Assembly: GCA_023101505.1 (NCBI GenBank)
Contig: LVZA01000001.1
Span: 1,550,001 to 1,614,000, forward strand
Direction of reading: 5' to 3'
Source: Pasteurellaceae bacterium Pebbles2
Lineage (GTDB): Bacteria > Pseudomonadota > Gammaproteobacteria > Enterobacterales > Pasteurellaceae
Length of the DNA: 64,000 bases
Shown: in pieces, positions 1 to 13,253 of the stretch
Numbering within the stretch: position 1 is the stretch's first letter
Layout: every line of letters starts with the position of its first letter
Made by a program: the position numbers and the translations under genes
The notes under the pieces: model-generated
Databases searched by the model: none
Seen by the model: the letters and a program-made list of their open reading frames with translations, nothing else
What the model was told of the DNA's origin: nothing

Positions 1-651
1 TATGAAGTGCATACTGATGTAGGAAATCACTGCGTGGGAGCAAAAGTAGAGCGTGCAGATTATCCGCTTTCTCAGCCGCTTTCTTCAGGGCAAACCGTTG
101 AAATTATTACTTCAGACAAAGCAAAACCGAATGCAAATTGGTTGAATTTTGTGGCGACGGGTAAAGCACGGAGCAAAATTCGTCAGGTGTTAAAAACGCT
201 TGAAGATCAGACCGCACTTTCTGCACAACCTGCACAAGTTCGTGTATTTGCAAGCTGTTGCCACCCGATTTGGGGTGATCCAATTTGTGCTTATGAAAAT
301 GCGCAAAAAGAATTGGTGGTTCATCACGAGAACTGTGCGAGTTTGGCTCGTCATCAAGATCGTTTATTAATGGTCAGCTGGGATAACAATGCTGACAGCC
401 AAACCTTTGATGCGGAGTTGCGCATTGAAATGTTGAATTCTCGCATCTTAAGTCAAGTGATGAGTGCGGTGTCGAATGCACAAAGCCACATTCATAGCAT
501 TTGGACCGAAGATATTGGTCAGCAAAGTCTGGTTGTGTTAGTGGTTGGCGTGCAAAATACCAAACATTTAGCGAAGGTAATGCGCAAAATCCAGCATATC
601 GCTGGGGTAACGTCCATTGAGCGCAATATCAATGCGCAATTTTCTCTTTAG
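1..651 (+). CDS. spoT: SpoT, bifunctional (p)ppGpp synthetase/hydrolase, C-terminal part (5' end outside window)
   Basis: The reading frame is open from base 1, so this is the 3' end of a gene that starts upstream. The 216 visible residues begin inside the TGS domain (VHTDVG, then VEIIT, NWLNF), continue through the CCHPIWGDPI zinc-finger/RIS motif near residue 86, and end in an ACT domain (about 135-216). RSH enzymes make and degrade the stringent-response alarmone in the cytoplasm, and this C-terminal half is regulatory. recG begins three bases after the stop, the order expected for spoT rather than relA. Oddity: only about 23 residues lie between the KIRQ at the end of TGS and the CC motif, against about 100 as I recall for E. 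coli SpoT. Most of the alpha-helical domain seems absent, and an uptake signal (ACCGCACTT, 211-219) sits at that point. Confidence 0.93.
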   Translation, partial: YEVHTDVGNHCVGAKVERADYPLSQPLSSGQTVEIITSDKAKPNANWLNFVATGKARSKIRQVLKTLEDQTALSAQPAQVRVFASCCHPIWGDPICAYENAQKELVVHHENCASLARHQDRLLMVSWDNNADSQTFDAELRIEMLNSRILSQVMSAVSNAQSHIHSIWTEDIGQQSLVVLVVGVQNTKHLAKVMRKIQHIAGVTSIERNINAQFSL

Positions 652-654
652 CGA

Positions 655-2736
655 ATGAATACGCAATTTCTTGATGCTGTTCCCCTAACGACCTTATCAG
701 GTGTAGGGGCAGCTGTTTCCGCTAAATTAAGCCGACTGGGAATTCAGCATCTTCAAGATCTTCTTTTCCATTTGCCGATACGCTACGAAGATCGTACTCG
801 TATTATTCCAATTACCGATTTACGCCCTGAACAATATGCCACGATTGAGGGAATGGTGCAGACCTGCGAAGTGCAATTTGGTCGTCGTCCAATTTTGACC
901 GTCAGTTTGTCTGATGGCACATCAAAAATAATGCTACGTTTTTTCAATTTTAATGCGGGAATGCGTAACAGTTTCCAAATTGGCGTGCGAGTGAAAGCCT
1001 TTGGAGAAGCCAAACGTGGTCGTTTTATGTTGGAAATGCACCACCCAGAATATCAGATTTTGCGTGATAATCAGACAGTTCAACCCGAAGAAAATTTAAC
1101 GCCGATTTATGCCACAACGGAAGGGCTAAAACAAAATACCTTACGCAAATTAACTGACCAAGCACTTGAATTACTTGATAAAATTCAAGTGACAGAAATT
1201 TTGCCTAAGGCATTTAACCCAAATCCATTTAGTTTAAAAGACGCCATTCACTTTTTACATCGCCCACCGCCTGATATTTCTGTTGAGCAGTTAGAAAAAG
1301 GGCAACACCCAGCACAAGTGCGGTTAATTTTTGAGGAGTTATTGGCACATAATCTTGCAATGCAAAAAATCCGTCTTGGAATGCAGCAACATTATGCCTT
1401 GCCTTTGCATTATCAAAGCGATCTCAAACAGCGTTTTTTAGCACAATTACCATTCCAACCAACGAATGCACAAGCTCGAGTTACGCAAGATATTGAACAA
1501 GATTTAGCCTTGAATTACCCAATGATGCGTTTAGTGCAAGGTGATGTGGGCTCGGGCAAAACCTTGGTGGCAGCGTTGGCAGCCTTGCTGGCGATTGATA
1601 ATGGTAAACAGGTGGCATTAATGGCACCTACTGAGATTTTAGCCGAGCAGCACGCACAAAATTTTCGTCGCTGGTTTGAGCCGTTAGGTATTGAAGTGGG
1701 CTGGTTAGCAGGCAAAGTGAAAGGCAAAGCACGCCGAGAAGAATTGGAGCGTATTGAAACAGGTGCAGTGCAAATGGTGGTCGGCACGCACGCCTTATTC
1801 CAAGAAGAAGTTAATTTTGCTGATTTGGCGTTAGTGATTATTGATGAACAGCATCGTTTCGGTGTGCATCAACGCTTAATGTTACGTGAAAAAGGCGAAA
1901 AAGCAGGTTATTATCCGCATCAATTAATTATGACCGCCACTCCAATTCCACGAACCTTAGCAATGACCGCTTATGCGGATTTGGATACGTCGATTATTGA
2001 TGAATTGCCCCCTGGGCGTACGCCGATTACCACGATTGTGGTTTCAGAAGAACGTCGGGCGGAAATTGTGGCTCGAGTAAATCACGCTTGTATGCAAGAA
2101 AAACGCCAAGCCTATTGGGTTTGTACGCTAATTGATGAAAGCGAAGTGTTAGAAGCACAGGCGGCAGAAGCGACCGCAGAAGATTTGCGAAATGCCTTGC
2201 CACATCTGCGAATTGGCTTAGTTCACGGGCGAATGAAACCTGTTGAAAAACAAGCCATTATGCAACAATTCAAAGATGCTGAACTCGATTTATTGGTAGC
2301 GACGACGGTAATCGAAGTGGGGGTGGACGTGCCAAATTCTAGCTTAATGATTATCGAAAATGCGGAACGCTTAGGGCTTTCACAACTTCATCAGTTGCGC
2401 GGACGCGTGGGGCGGGGTAGCACGGCTTCATTTTGTGTATTAATGTATAAACCGCCGTTGGGCAAAGTTTCGCAAAAACGTTTGCAAGTCTTAAAAGATA
2501 GCCAAGATGGCTTTGTTATTTCTGAAAAAGATTTGGAAATTCGAGGCCCAGGTGAAGTGCTGGGTACTAAACAAACGGGTGTGGCCGAATTTAAAGTCGC
2601 TAATTTAATGCGAGATCGTAAAATGATCCCGACGGTGCAACATTATGCCAAACAGCTTATTGTTCAGCACCCTGAAATTGCAGAAGCATTGATCAAACGT
2701 TGGCTAAATCGCCGTGAAATTTATAGTAATGCCTAA
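655..2736 (+). CDS. recG: ATP-dependent DNA helicase RecG
   Basis: RecG remodels stalled replication forks and migrates Holliday junctions in the cytoplasm. The 693-residue product has the family's usual length. The N-terminal wedge/OB domain carries the typical LSGVGAA start. Helicase motifs follow: Walker A GDVGSGKT near residue 296, a DEQH box near 396, TATPIPRT near 425, and RGRVGRG near 582. The ATG lies three bases after the spoT stop, so the two are co-transcribed and probably translationally coupled. No truncation or frame break is seen. The downstream intergenic stretch holds a degenerate uptake signal (ATGCGGTCAAAATTTT) before murI. Confidence 0.97.
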   Translation: MNTQFLDAVPLTTLSGVGAAVSAKLSRLGIQHLQDLLFHLPIRYEDRTRIIPITDLRPEQYATIEGMVQTCEVQFGRRPILTVSLSDGTSKIMLRFFNFNAGMRNSFQIGVRVKAFGEAKRGRFMLEMHHPEYQILRDNQTVQPEENLTPIYATTEGLKQNTLRKLTDQALELLDKIQVTEILPKAFNPNPFSLKDAIHFLHRPPPDISVEQLEKGQHPAQVRLIFEELLAHNLAMQKIRLGMQQHYALPLHYQSDLKQRFLAQLPFQPTNAQARVTQDIEQDLALNYPMMRLVQGDVGSGKTLVAALAALLAIDNGKQVALMAPTEILAEQHAQNFRRWFEPLGIEVGWLAGKVKGKARREELERIETGAVQMVVGTHALFQEEVNFADLALVIIDEQHRFGVHQRLMLREKGEKAGYYPHQLIMTATPIPRTLAMTAYADLDTSIIDELPPGRTPITTIVVSEERRAEIVARVNHACMQEKRQAYWVCTLIDESEVLEAQAAEATAEDLRNALPHLRIGLVHGRMKPVEKQAIMQQFKDAELDLLVATTVIEVGVDVPNSSLMIIENAERLGLSQLHQLRGRVGRGSTASFCVLMYKPPLGKVSQKRLQVLKDSQDGFVISEKDLEIRGPGEVLGTKQTGVAEFKVANLMRDRKMIPTVQHYAKQLIVQHPEIAEALIKRWLNRREIYSNA

Positions 2737-2796
2737 TAAATCGGAGTAAAATGCGGTCAAAATTTTGACAGTTTTGAGATTGACGGTTCAAGTTGT

Positions 2797-3597
2797 ATGA
2801 ATAAACCTACCTTGCTTTTTTTTGATTCTGGCGTTGGCGGTTTTAGCGTGTATAAAGAAGTGCGTACGCTATTGCCGCATTGCCACTATTTATATTGTTT
2901 TGATAACGAATTTTTCCCTTATTCTGAAAAAAGCGAAGAAACAATTATTGAACGAACCTTACAGATTTGCACCACCATCAATGCTCAATATCCTATTGAT
3001 TTAATTGTTATTGCTTGTAATACAGCCAGTACGGTGGTGTTGCCAGCACTGCGTCAAGCTTTTTCTATTCCGATTGTGGGAACTGTGCCCGCGATTAAAC
3101 CCGCCGCTGAAATTTCGCAAAGCAAAACTATTGGCTTATTAGCAACAAAAGGCACGGTAAAGCGTTCTTATGTTAACGATTTAATTCAGCAATATGCGAA
3201 TGATTGCACGGTTGAGCGTATTGGTAGCACTAAATTGGTGGAAATCGCCGAACAGAAAATTCAAGGTAGTTCTGTCGATTTAATTGCCTTAAAAAATGAA
3301 TTGGCAGATTGGCAGACAAATCCTGATTTAGATACGGTCATTTTAGGCTGCACTCATTTTCCTTTAATTAAAGAAGAAATTCAGCTCTGTTTGCCGCAAG
3401 TGAAATTTTTTATGGATTCAGGCACTGCGATTGCAAAAAGAGTGCAGTCATTGCTTGAAAAGGCGGAAATTAAGCCGAAAAGTGCGGTCAAAAATTTCAT
3501 TTTTTGTACGAAACATTTTGAAGCAGAACATAAATTTGTCAAGGCATTGCAGTTGTGGGGATTTGATGAATTGCAATTATTAGAACTTAGGTCATAA
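2797..3597 (+). CDS. murI: Glutamate racemase
   Basis: Converts L-glutamate to D-glutamate for peptidoglycan synthesis in the cytoplasm. The 266-residue protein has the substrate-binding FDSGVGG motif near residue 10 and both catalytic cysteines in their usual contexts, ACNTAST near residue 75 and LGCTHFP near residue 186. It follows recG by 60 bases on the same strand, as in Haemophilus, and is the last gene before the rRNA operon. The start is the first ATG after recG; the upstream sequence lacks a strong Shine-Dalgarno motif (TTCAAGTTGT), so translation may be modest. An uptake signal lies within the 3' part of the gene (AAGTGCGGTCAAAAAT, around 3480). Confidence 0.95.
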   Translation: MNKPTLLFFDSGVGGFSVYKEVRTLLPHCHYLYCFDNEFFPYSEKSEETIIERTLQICTTINAQYPIDLIVIACNTASTVVLPALRQAFSIPIVGTVPAIKPAAEISQSKTIGLLATKGTVKRSYVNDLIQQYANDCTVERIGSTKLVEIAEQKIQGSSVDLIALKNELADWQTNPDLDTVILGCTHFPLIKEEIQLCLPQVKFFMDSGTAIAKRVQSLLEKAEIKPKSAVKNFIFCTKHFEAEHKFVKALQLWGFDELQLLELRS

Positions 3598-3682
3598 AAT
3601 ATAAAATTCGATGAGCTTTTCATCAAAAAGCTGAAAAAATCAACTAACGAGCAAAAACTTTCACTTTTTTTGCAAAAAGGGC

Positions 3683-3710
3683 TTGCAAAGGAATTGGAAA
3701 TCCCTATAAT
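3683..3710 (+). promoter_or_regulatory. rRNA operon promoter (sigma-70)
   Basis: A TTGCAA -35 box (3683-3688), a 16-base spacer and a perfect TATAAT -10 box (3705-3710) lie about 235 bases upstream of the 16S gene. They are preceded by A/T-rich sequence of the UP-element kind (3635-3672). Transcription should begin near 3717. No second promoter was recognised in the leader. Confidence 0.85.
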
Positions 3711-3723
3711 ACGCTCCACACAA

Positions 3724-3760
3724 CGACGCAACGTTGTCATCAGATGAAACAACCGCGTCG
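3724..3760 (+). promoter_or_regulatory. rrn leader hairpin (boxB-like) followed by a T-rich stretch
   Basis: CGACGC (3724-3729) pairs with GCGTCG (3755-3760), and inner segments (GTTG/CAAC, CATC/GATG) extend the stem around a one-base-plus loop with some mismatches. A TTATTTTTTG stretch follows directly, then boxA. The position fits the boxB element of the rRNA antitermination leader. The T-run gives it the look of an attenuator that antitermination would override. Confidence 0.6.
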
Positions 3761-3768
3761 TTATTTTT

Positions 3769-3780
3769 TGTTCTTTAATA
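3769..3780 (+). promoter_or_regulatory. boxA antitermination site of the rrn leader
   Basis: TGTTCTTTAATA matches the E. coli rrn boxA (TGCTCTTTAACA) at 10 of 12 positions and lies just upstream of the pre-16S processing stem. A second copy is in the 16S-23S spacer at 5895-5905. The known role is binding NusB/NusE to assemble the antitermination complex. Confidence 0.75.
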
Positions 3781-3809
3781 ATTTATCAGACAATCTGTGT
3801 GGGCACTTG
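3778..3809 (+). other. Pre-16S RNase III processing stem, left arm
   Basis: The segment TTTATCAGACAATCTGTGTG and flanks are nearly complementary to 5499-5528, downstream of the 16S gene (AGCGCTCACACAGATTGACT and flanks). The two arms fold the 16S precursor into the long stem that RNase III cuts. The left arm overlaps the end of boxA. Confidence 0.75.
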
Positions 3810-3943
3810 TTGATTGACTTGATTTTAAAAATATTATTTAAAACTTGAAGTCTTAATAGGTGCTTAAACTAGAAATTCATTTTTACTTTTGAAGTAATAT
3901 GTAAACTTTAGCTAAGCAGTTTATTGAGCGATTAAACTTTTTG

Positions 3944-5480
<1,537 letters not shown>

Positions 5481-5498
5481 CCAAAAATTAGGCGACGA

Positions 5499-5528
5499 CA
5501 AGCGCTCACACAGATTGACTGATAATTA
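5499..5528 (+). other. Pre-16S RNase III processing stem, right arm
   Basis: Nearly complementary to 3778-3809 in the leader, so the two arms enclose the 16S gene. It starts 18 bases after the mature 16S 3' end. Confidence 0.75.
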
Positions 5529-5565
5529 TAGACAAGTTAAGAACAAGATAAACCGAAATCCTTTT

Positions 5566-5642
<77 letters not shown>

Positions 5643-5703
5643 CTCAAGTGAAGCAAATGAGAAAATCAGATGCGAATGAGTGAAAATCAAAAGGCATTAT
5701 GAT

Positions 5704-5779
5704 GGGGATATAGCTCAGCTGGGAGAGCGCCTGCCTTGCACGCAGGAGGTCAGCGGTTCGATCCCGCTTATCTCCACCA
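5704..5779 (+). tRNA. tRNA-Ala (anticodon TGC)
   Basis: A 76-base cloverleaf: acceptor stem GGGGATA/TATCTCC (one G-U pair), D arm GCTCAGCTGG, anticodon loop CTTGCAC with TGC, T arm GGTTCGATCCC, and encoded ACCA. It lies 61 bases after tRNA-Ile in the rrn spacer. Confidence 0.97.
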
Positions 5780-6134
5780 ATCATAATTAGTGAGTATTTT
5801 GAATGACATCAGCAGATGAAATTAACGATTAAATCTGAAGATAACATCAAAAACACAGAATATTCACTAATGATGATATGAAAATGTTATCGACTGTTCT
5901 TTAAAAAATTGGAAACAAGCTGAAAAACTGAAGAGACTTTCAAGTTCAGAACGAGAAGCGAAAGCAACTTTAGTAAGAATACGAAAAAGTCTGAGTAAGA
6001 AAGGCAAACTAACCATTTGTCGAAAAAAATCTTAGCTGAACAAAAGCAGCTAAGTGTTTAGTTTAATTTAATTCGCTTTGAGTGTGAGATTGTCTAATTG
6101 AATAATTAAATAGTGAAAACATTTGAGGTTGTAT
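5780..6134 (+). other. 16S-23S spacer between tRNA-Ala and 23S
   Basis: This 355-base stretch has no gene. It holds a second boxA (TGTTCTTTAAA, 5895-5905). It also holds the left arm of the pre-23S RNase III stem (about 6114-6141), which is almost fully complementary to 9127-9154 beyond the 23S 3' end; GTTGTATAGTTAAG pairs with CTTAACTATACAAC. Otherwise it is A-rich spacer. Confidence 0.7.
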
Positions 6135-9135
<3,001 letters not shown>

Positions 9136-9204
9136 ACAACGCTCAAGTGTTTTTAGTAAAGAAAACGCAAAGCAAGGTTAAACTAAAAAAACAGACAAAA
9201 TAAT

Positions 9205-9229
9205 GTAGGGGCGTATTGCATACGCCCTA
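9205..9229. repeat. Palindromic hairpin in the 23S-5S spacer
   Basis: GGGCGTAT (9209-9216) and ATACGCCC (9220-9227) form a perfect 8-bp stem around TGC, flanked by TGTAG and TAAC. It resembles dispersed intergenic palindromes, but only this copy is present in the window, so a repeat-family identity is not shown. Confidence 0.45.
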
Positions 9230-9334
9230 ACAAATAGACAAAAACTTCAGAATGGGTAACATAAACCCAAGCAGCTTGTTTCGAATTTAAAGAACGTGAA
9301 TAACGCAGATAACGCAAAAGTCATCACCGAATAA

Positions 9335-9451
9335 TCTTGGCGGCGATAATGCGGTGGTCCCACCTGACTCCATACCGAACTCAGAAGTGAAACGCCGTAA
9401 TGCCGATGGTAGTGTTGGGTTTCCCAATGTGAGAGTAGGTCACCGCCAGGT
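9335..9451 (+). rRNA. rrf: 5S ribosomal RNA
   Basis: CTTGGCGG (9336-9343) pairs with CCGCCAGG (9443-9450), closing a molecule of about 117 bases. Conserved internal blocks GGTCCCACCTGACTCCAT and CCGAACTCAGAAGTGAAACG are present. It lies about 200 bases after 23S. The exact ends are uncertain by one or two bases. Confidence 0.96.
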
Positions 9452-9504
9452 TTCAAACATATAAACTCAAAGTAAAATAAAAGTAAAAGAAGAATAAAAA
9501 AAAC

Positions 9505-9535
9505 AAACCTCAGTCGAAAGATTGGGGTTTTTGTT
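9505..9535 (+). terminator. Intrinsic terminator of the rRNA operon
   Basis: AAACCTCAGTC and GATTGGGGTTT form an 11-bp stem (two G-U pairs) around GAAA, followed by TTGTTT. It lies 54 bases after 5S and ends the operon before arcB. Confidence 0.85.
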
Positions 9536-9644
9536 TATGTATCATCTCAATATAATCAACTTAAATATTCAAATTTTCATTTCTCACTAACTTCCAATTA
9601 TAAAATTTGCTAAGATAAGAAAGAATTTAGTCATAGGAATTGCA

Positions 9645-11450
9645 ATGAAAAACGTTAAACATTTTACACAACGATATATAGACTGGGTAATAAAGCTAGG
9701 GCGGATAAAATTTTCTCTGCTTGGTTTTCTTGTGCTTGCCATTTTTGCTTTGTTTACTCACATTATTTTAAGTTTTTTGATTGTTGGCGCAATTCATTGG
9801 GAAAGTCTAAGTTATGCGATTATTTTCGGCTTAATTTCCGCCCCTTTTGTGATCTATTTCTTTACGGTTTTAGTTGAACGTCTTGAGCTTTCTCGCCAGG
9901 CACTAGAAAAATCCATTCAAGATAAAAGCAATCTAATGGCAACAATTAGCCACGAATTGCGCACACCATTAAATGGTATTCTGGGCTTGAGCCGAATGTT
10001 ATTGGATACCCCTTTAAACGATCAGCAACGAAATTATCTCAATACGATAAGTGTAAGTGCCGTATCTTTGGGGCATATTTTTAATGATATTATTGATTTG
10101 GAAAAAATTGATAGTAGCCGTATTGAGTTATATAAAAGGGAAACAAATTTTCATCGCTTTCTTGCAGATATTCAGAATATTGCGAGCTTATTAACCGAGC
10201 AGAAAGGATTGAAGTTTTTAATGAAGTGCGGTGAAAATTTGCCACAATTTTTACGATTTGATAGCACAAGACTAAGCCAGATACTGTGGAATTTATTAAG
10301 CAATGCGGTGAAATTCACGGAAAAAGGAGAAATCACTTTAACAGTGGCGAAAGTATCGCCAACGAAATATACTTTTTCGGTGCAAGATACTGGGCAAGGA
10401 ATGCCGCCTGAAGAATTAGATAAAATTTTTGCTATGTATTATCAAATTGAGCATAATGTAGCAAAGCCTGCAGGAAGCGGCATCGGTTTAGCTATTTCAA
10501 AAAATATAGCGCATTTAATGAATGGTGATCTCACGGTTTCAAGTCGGCTTGGGCAAGGCTCAACTTTTACTTTAATGATCGAAGCCGATAGCGTTGATAA
10601 GCCTATATTGGAAACTGAGCAAAGTGCGGTGCAAAATTTGCATATTTTGCTTGTTGAAGATATTCAGCTAAATGTGGTTGTGGCTAAAGCCTTATTGGAA
10701 AAATTGGGGCATCAAGTTGACGTGGCGATGTCTGGGCAAGCAGCGATTTCAGCTTTTGAGCAAAAAAATTATGATTTATTATTGCTAGATATTCAACTCC
10801 CTGATATGACGGGATTTGATATTGCGTGCTATCTGCGTGATGGCTATGAAAATGGGCGTTATGATTACCTGCCACCACTCATCGCACTAACGGCGAATGT
10901 AATGCAAAGCAAGGCGGAATATCAGGCGCAAGGAATTGATGATGTTTTGCGTAAGCCGTTGCTTGCAAATGAATTAGCCAGTTGTTTGGCGAATTATTTT
11001 GATTTTAGTGAAACAGATAGCCTACCAAATGATAATGTGTCGGAAAAAAGTGCGGTGAATTTTTCATCAAAAATAAGCCCGCCTAAGTCATTATCAGTGT
11101 GGTTTAATATAGAAATTTTGGCTGAGTTAATTGAATTTATCGGCACAGAAGTTTATGCGCAAAATCTTAATTTATTTCAGCAAGCAATTAATGGTGGCGA
11201 GTTAGATTTGGTTTCAGCGTATCAGCAATATCTGCGTGGCGAAATATCAAAGGCTGAGTTGGCAGAAATCGCGCATAAATTGAAAGGAGCAGCAGCAAGT
11301 TTGGCAATGCAAAAGGTGCAACAAACGGCAAATTTAGCGCAGCAAGAGAATATGGCTGAATGGGAAGAACAAATTGAGAAATGGGTAGCTGATATTGCTC
11401 AAGATAGCAAAGAAAGCCTATCGGCAATTAAGAACTGGTTGGCGAGTTAG
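9645..11450 (+). CDS. arcB: Aerobic respiration control hybrid sensor kinase ArcB, short form without PAS domain
   Basis: Membrane sensor that phosphorylates ArcA in response to quinone redox state and represses respiratory genes under low oxygen. The 601 residues hold two N-terminal membrane segments (about 23-45 and 55-77), a short coiled linker, a HisKA domain with SHELRTPLNG (His103), an ATPase domain (NLLSNAVKF, DTGQGMP, GSGIGLA), a receiver with Asp382 in LLLLDIQLPD, and a C-terminal HPt domain with His544 in IAHKLKGAAA. E. coli ArcB is about 778 residues with a PAS domain. Here the second membrane segment leads almost directly into HisKA, as reported for H. influenzae ArcB. No cysteine lies in the linker, so thiol-based redox switching as described in E. 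coli is unlikely. The start follows AGGAATTGCA. Confidence 0.93.
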   Translation: MKNVKHFTQRYIDWVIKLGRIKFSLLGFLVLAIFALFTHIILSFLIVGAIHWESLSYAIIFGLISAPFVIYFFTVLVERLELSRQALEKSIQDKSNLMATISHELRTPLNGILGLSRMLLDTPLNDQQRNYLNTISVSAVSLGHIFNDIIDLEKIDSSRIELYKRETNFHRFLADIQNIASLLTEQKGLKFLMKCGENLPQFLRFDSTRLSQILWNLLSNAVKFTEKGEITLTVAKVSPTKYTFSVQDTGQGMPPEELDKIFAMYYQIEHNVAKPAGSGIGLAISKNIAHLMNGDLTVSSRLGQGSTFTLMIEADSVDKPILETEQSAVQNLHILLVEDIQLNVVVAKALLEKLGHQVDVAMSGQAAISAFEQKNYDLLLLDIQLPDMTGFDIACYLRDGYENGRYDYLPPLIALTANVMQSKAEYQAQGIDDVLRKPLLANELASCLANYFDFSETDSLPNDNVSEKSAVNFSSKISPPKSLSVWFNIEILAELIEFIGTEVYAQNLNLFQQAINGGELDLVSAYQQYLRGEISKAELAEIAHKLKGAAASLAMQKVQQTANLAQQENMAEWEEQIEKWVADIAQDSKESLSAIKNWLAS

Positions 11451-11458
11451 TCAAATGA

Positions 11459-11487
11459 AAAAGGGGCAAATGATATTGCCCCTTTTG
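11459..11487. terminator. Bidirectional terminator between arcB and suhB
   Basis: AAAAGGGGCAA (11459-11469) and TTGCCCCTTTT (11476-11486) form an 11-bp stem with a six-base loop. A-runs and T-runs on both sides serve both convergent genes. Confidence 0.85.
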
Positions 11488-11493
11488 CTTTAA

Positions 11494-12303
11494 TTAAAGA
11501 GTATTTTTTAATTCTTCGCTTAAGCAAGGTTGAATTTTGCCTAGCATATCTTTAACTAAGCGTGGGTGCCCTGCAATAATATGCCCCGATTTCAAATAGT
11601 TATGACCTGCATTGAAATCGCATACTAACACACCAGCTTCACGAGCGATTAAATCACCAGCTGCACAATCCCAAGGTTTTAAGCCCATTTCAAAGAAACC
11701 GTCAACACGATCAGCCGCAACATAACATAAGTCTAAAGCGGCAGATCCAGTACGGCGGAAGTCAGCCGCTTCGGTAATTAAGCTGCTCATAATTGCAAGT
11801 TGCGTAGGCATTAATTTTGCTTGCTTGAATGGGAAACCTGTCGCGAGCACTGCGCCTTTCATATCACGGCGTTCTGCAATGCGTAAGCGGGCTTCATTTA
11901 ATTTTGTGCCTTCACCACGCACGGCAGTAAATAATTCGTTTTTGATTGGATCGTAAACCACGCCTACTTCAGTGCGACCTTTCACACGAATGGCGATAGA
12001 AACAGAGAAATGTGGAAAACCTTTGAGAAAATTGGTTGTGCCATCTAATGGATCAATCACCCACTGAACATCACGATCTTTGCCCTCAACAACGCCGATT
12101 TCTTCAGAAATAATGCTATGATCAGGATAAGATGCTTTAATCGTTTCAATCACTGCCGCTTCTGCTGCTTTATCAACATTGGTAACAAAATCGTGTTGAC
12201 CTTTCATATCCGCCTGAATGTCATCACGGCGTTCATAACTTTTTGCAATAATATTGCCTGCTTTTCGTGCAGCACGAATAGCGATATTTAACATTGGGTT
12301 CAT
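11494..12303 (-). CDS. suhB: Inositol-1-monophosphatase family protein SuhB
   Basis: A Mg2+-dependent inositol monophosphatase. In E. coli SuhB also binds NusA and the rRNA antitermination complex. The 269-residue protein starts at MNPMLNIAIRAARKAGN, aligning with the E. coli N-terminus; the frame stays open 96 bases further upstream, but that part has no similarity. Metal-binding motifs are present: EEIG near residue 67, WVIDPLDGTTNF near residue 82 and WDCAAGDLIAREAG near residue 215. It is divergent from trmJ, the same arrangement as in E. coli. An uptake signal (AAGTGCGGT, near 12379) lies in the shared upstream region. Confidence 0.95.
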   Translation of the reverse strand: MNPMLNIAIRAARKAGNIIAKSYERRDDIQADMKGQHDFVTNVDKAAEAAVIETIKASYPDHSIISEEIGVVEGKDRDVQWVIDPLDGTTNFLKGFPHFSVSIAIRVKGRTEVGVVYDPIKNELFTAVRGEGTKLNEARLRIAERRDMKGAVLATGFPFKQAKLMPTQLAIMSSLITEAADFRRTGSAALDLCYVAADRVDGFFEMGLKPWDCAAGDLIAREAGVLVCDFNAGHNYLKSGHIIAGHPRLVKDMLGKIQPCLSEELKNTL

Positions 12304-12462
12304 AACTGTATCCATTAGAGAAATTGTAAAAAGAACAAAGGTGGATTGCATTTTGACAAAACGCAATTTCACCTTAAAAGTGCGGTGCATTATAGACACT
12401 TTTTATGCAATTTACCACAAATTAAAAAAATTTTATAACCCACACTAAGTTATAGGGATATT

Positions 12463-12472
12463 GTGCTAAAAT
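12463..12472 (+). promoter_or_regulatory. Candidate trmJ promoter (extended -10)
   Basis: TGTGCTAAAAT contains a TAAAAT -10 box (12467-12472) with the extended TGn motif directly before it, about 32 bases upstream of the trmJ ATG. No convincing -35 box is seen, which extended -10 promoters tolerate. Confidence 0.45.
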
Positions 12473-12503
12473 AAGCCTTATTTTTTGTTAAACTTCACCT
12501 AAT

Positions 12504-13253
12504 ATGTTAGAAAATATTCGCATTGTTTTAGTAGAAACTTCGCACAGCGGTAATATCGGTTCGGCAGCTCGAGCGATGAAAACAATGGGGCTGACAAAGT
12601 TATATTTAGTTGCGCCAAAGCAAGGCATTGATGAGCAAGCCATTGCACTTTCTGCAGGGGCGGAAGATGTGGTGAAAAATGCCATTATTGTGCCTAGTTT
12701 TGATGCTGCAGTGAGCGATTGTTCTTTGGTTATTGGCACGAGTGCACGTTTACGTCATTTGCAAAATAGCTTAATTGAGCCGAGAGAGTGTGGGCAAATA
12801 GCGATGCAAGCCGCAAAGTGCGGTCAAATTGCGCTGGTTTTTGGACGTGAGCGAGTTGGATTGACGAACGATGAATTATTGAAATGCCGCTACCATCTCA
12901 CTATTCCTGCAAATCCCGATTATTCTTCGTTGAATTTAGCGATGGCGGTACAATTAGTGTGCTACGAAATACGTATGGCATTTTTGCAAGAAACGCCTGT
13001 TTCTGTGATAGAAAATACCAATATTAACACGCAAAATTTAGCCACAGCGCAAGAGTTGGAATATTTCTTTGAACATACGGAGCGTGTGTATCAATCGATT
13101 GGTTTTATTCAAAATCAAGGAGTTATGCCGAAACTGCGCCGTTTATATCAACGTGCAGATATTGAAAAAAACGAGTTGAATATTCTAAGGGGAATGCTAA
13201 GTGCGGTGGAAAAACGGTTAATTTCTGCGAGCACATTTACGGATAATAGTTGA
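12504..13253 (+). CDS. trmJ: tRNA (cytidine/uridine-2'-O-)-methyltransferase TrmJ
   Basis: A SPOUT-class enzyme that 2'-O-methylates position 32 of tRNAs using S-adenosylmethionine. The 249 residues begin [22 protein letters not shown], typical of TrmJ. The C-terminal knot motifs [13 protein letters not shown] (about 113-125) and [10 protein letters not shown] (about 141-150) form the cofactor site. It lies directly upstream of iscR as in E. coli. Its stop codon (13251-13253) lies inside the IscR operator, so the operon promoter starts within this gene's end. Confidence 0.95.
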   Translation: MLENIRIVLVETSHSGNIGSAARAMKTMGLTKLYLVAPKQGIDEQAIALSAGAEDVVKNAIIVPSFDAAVSDCSLVIGTSARLRHLQNSLIEPRECGQIAMQAAKCGQIALVFGRERVGLTNDELLKCRYHLTIPANPDYSSLNLAMAVQLVCYEIRMAFLQETPVSVIENTNINTQNLATAQELEYFFEHTERVYQSIGFIQNQGVMPKLRRLYQRADIEKNELNILRGMLSAVEKRLISASTFTDNS

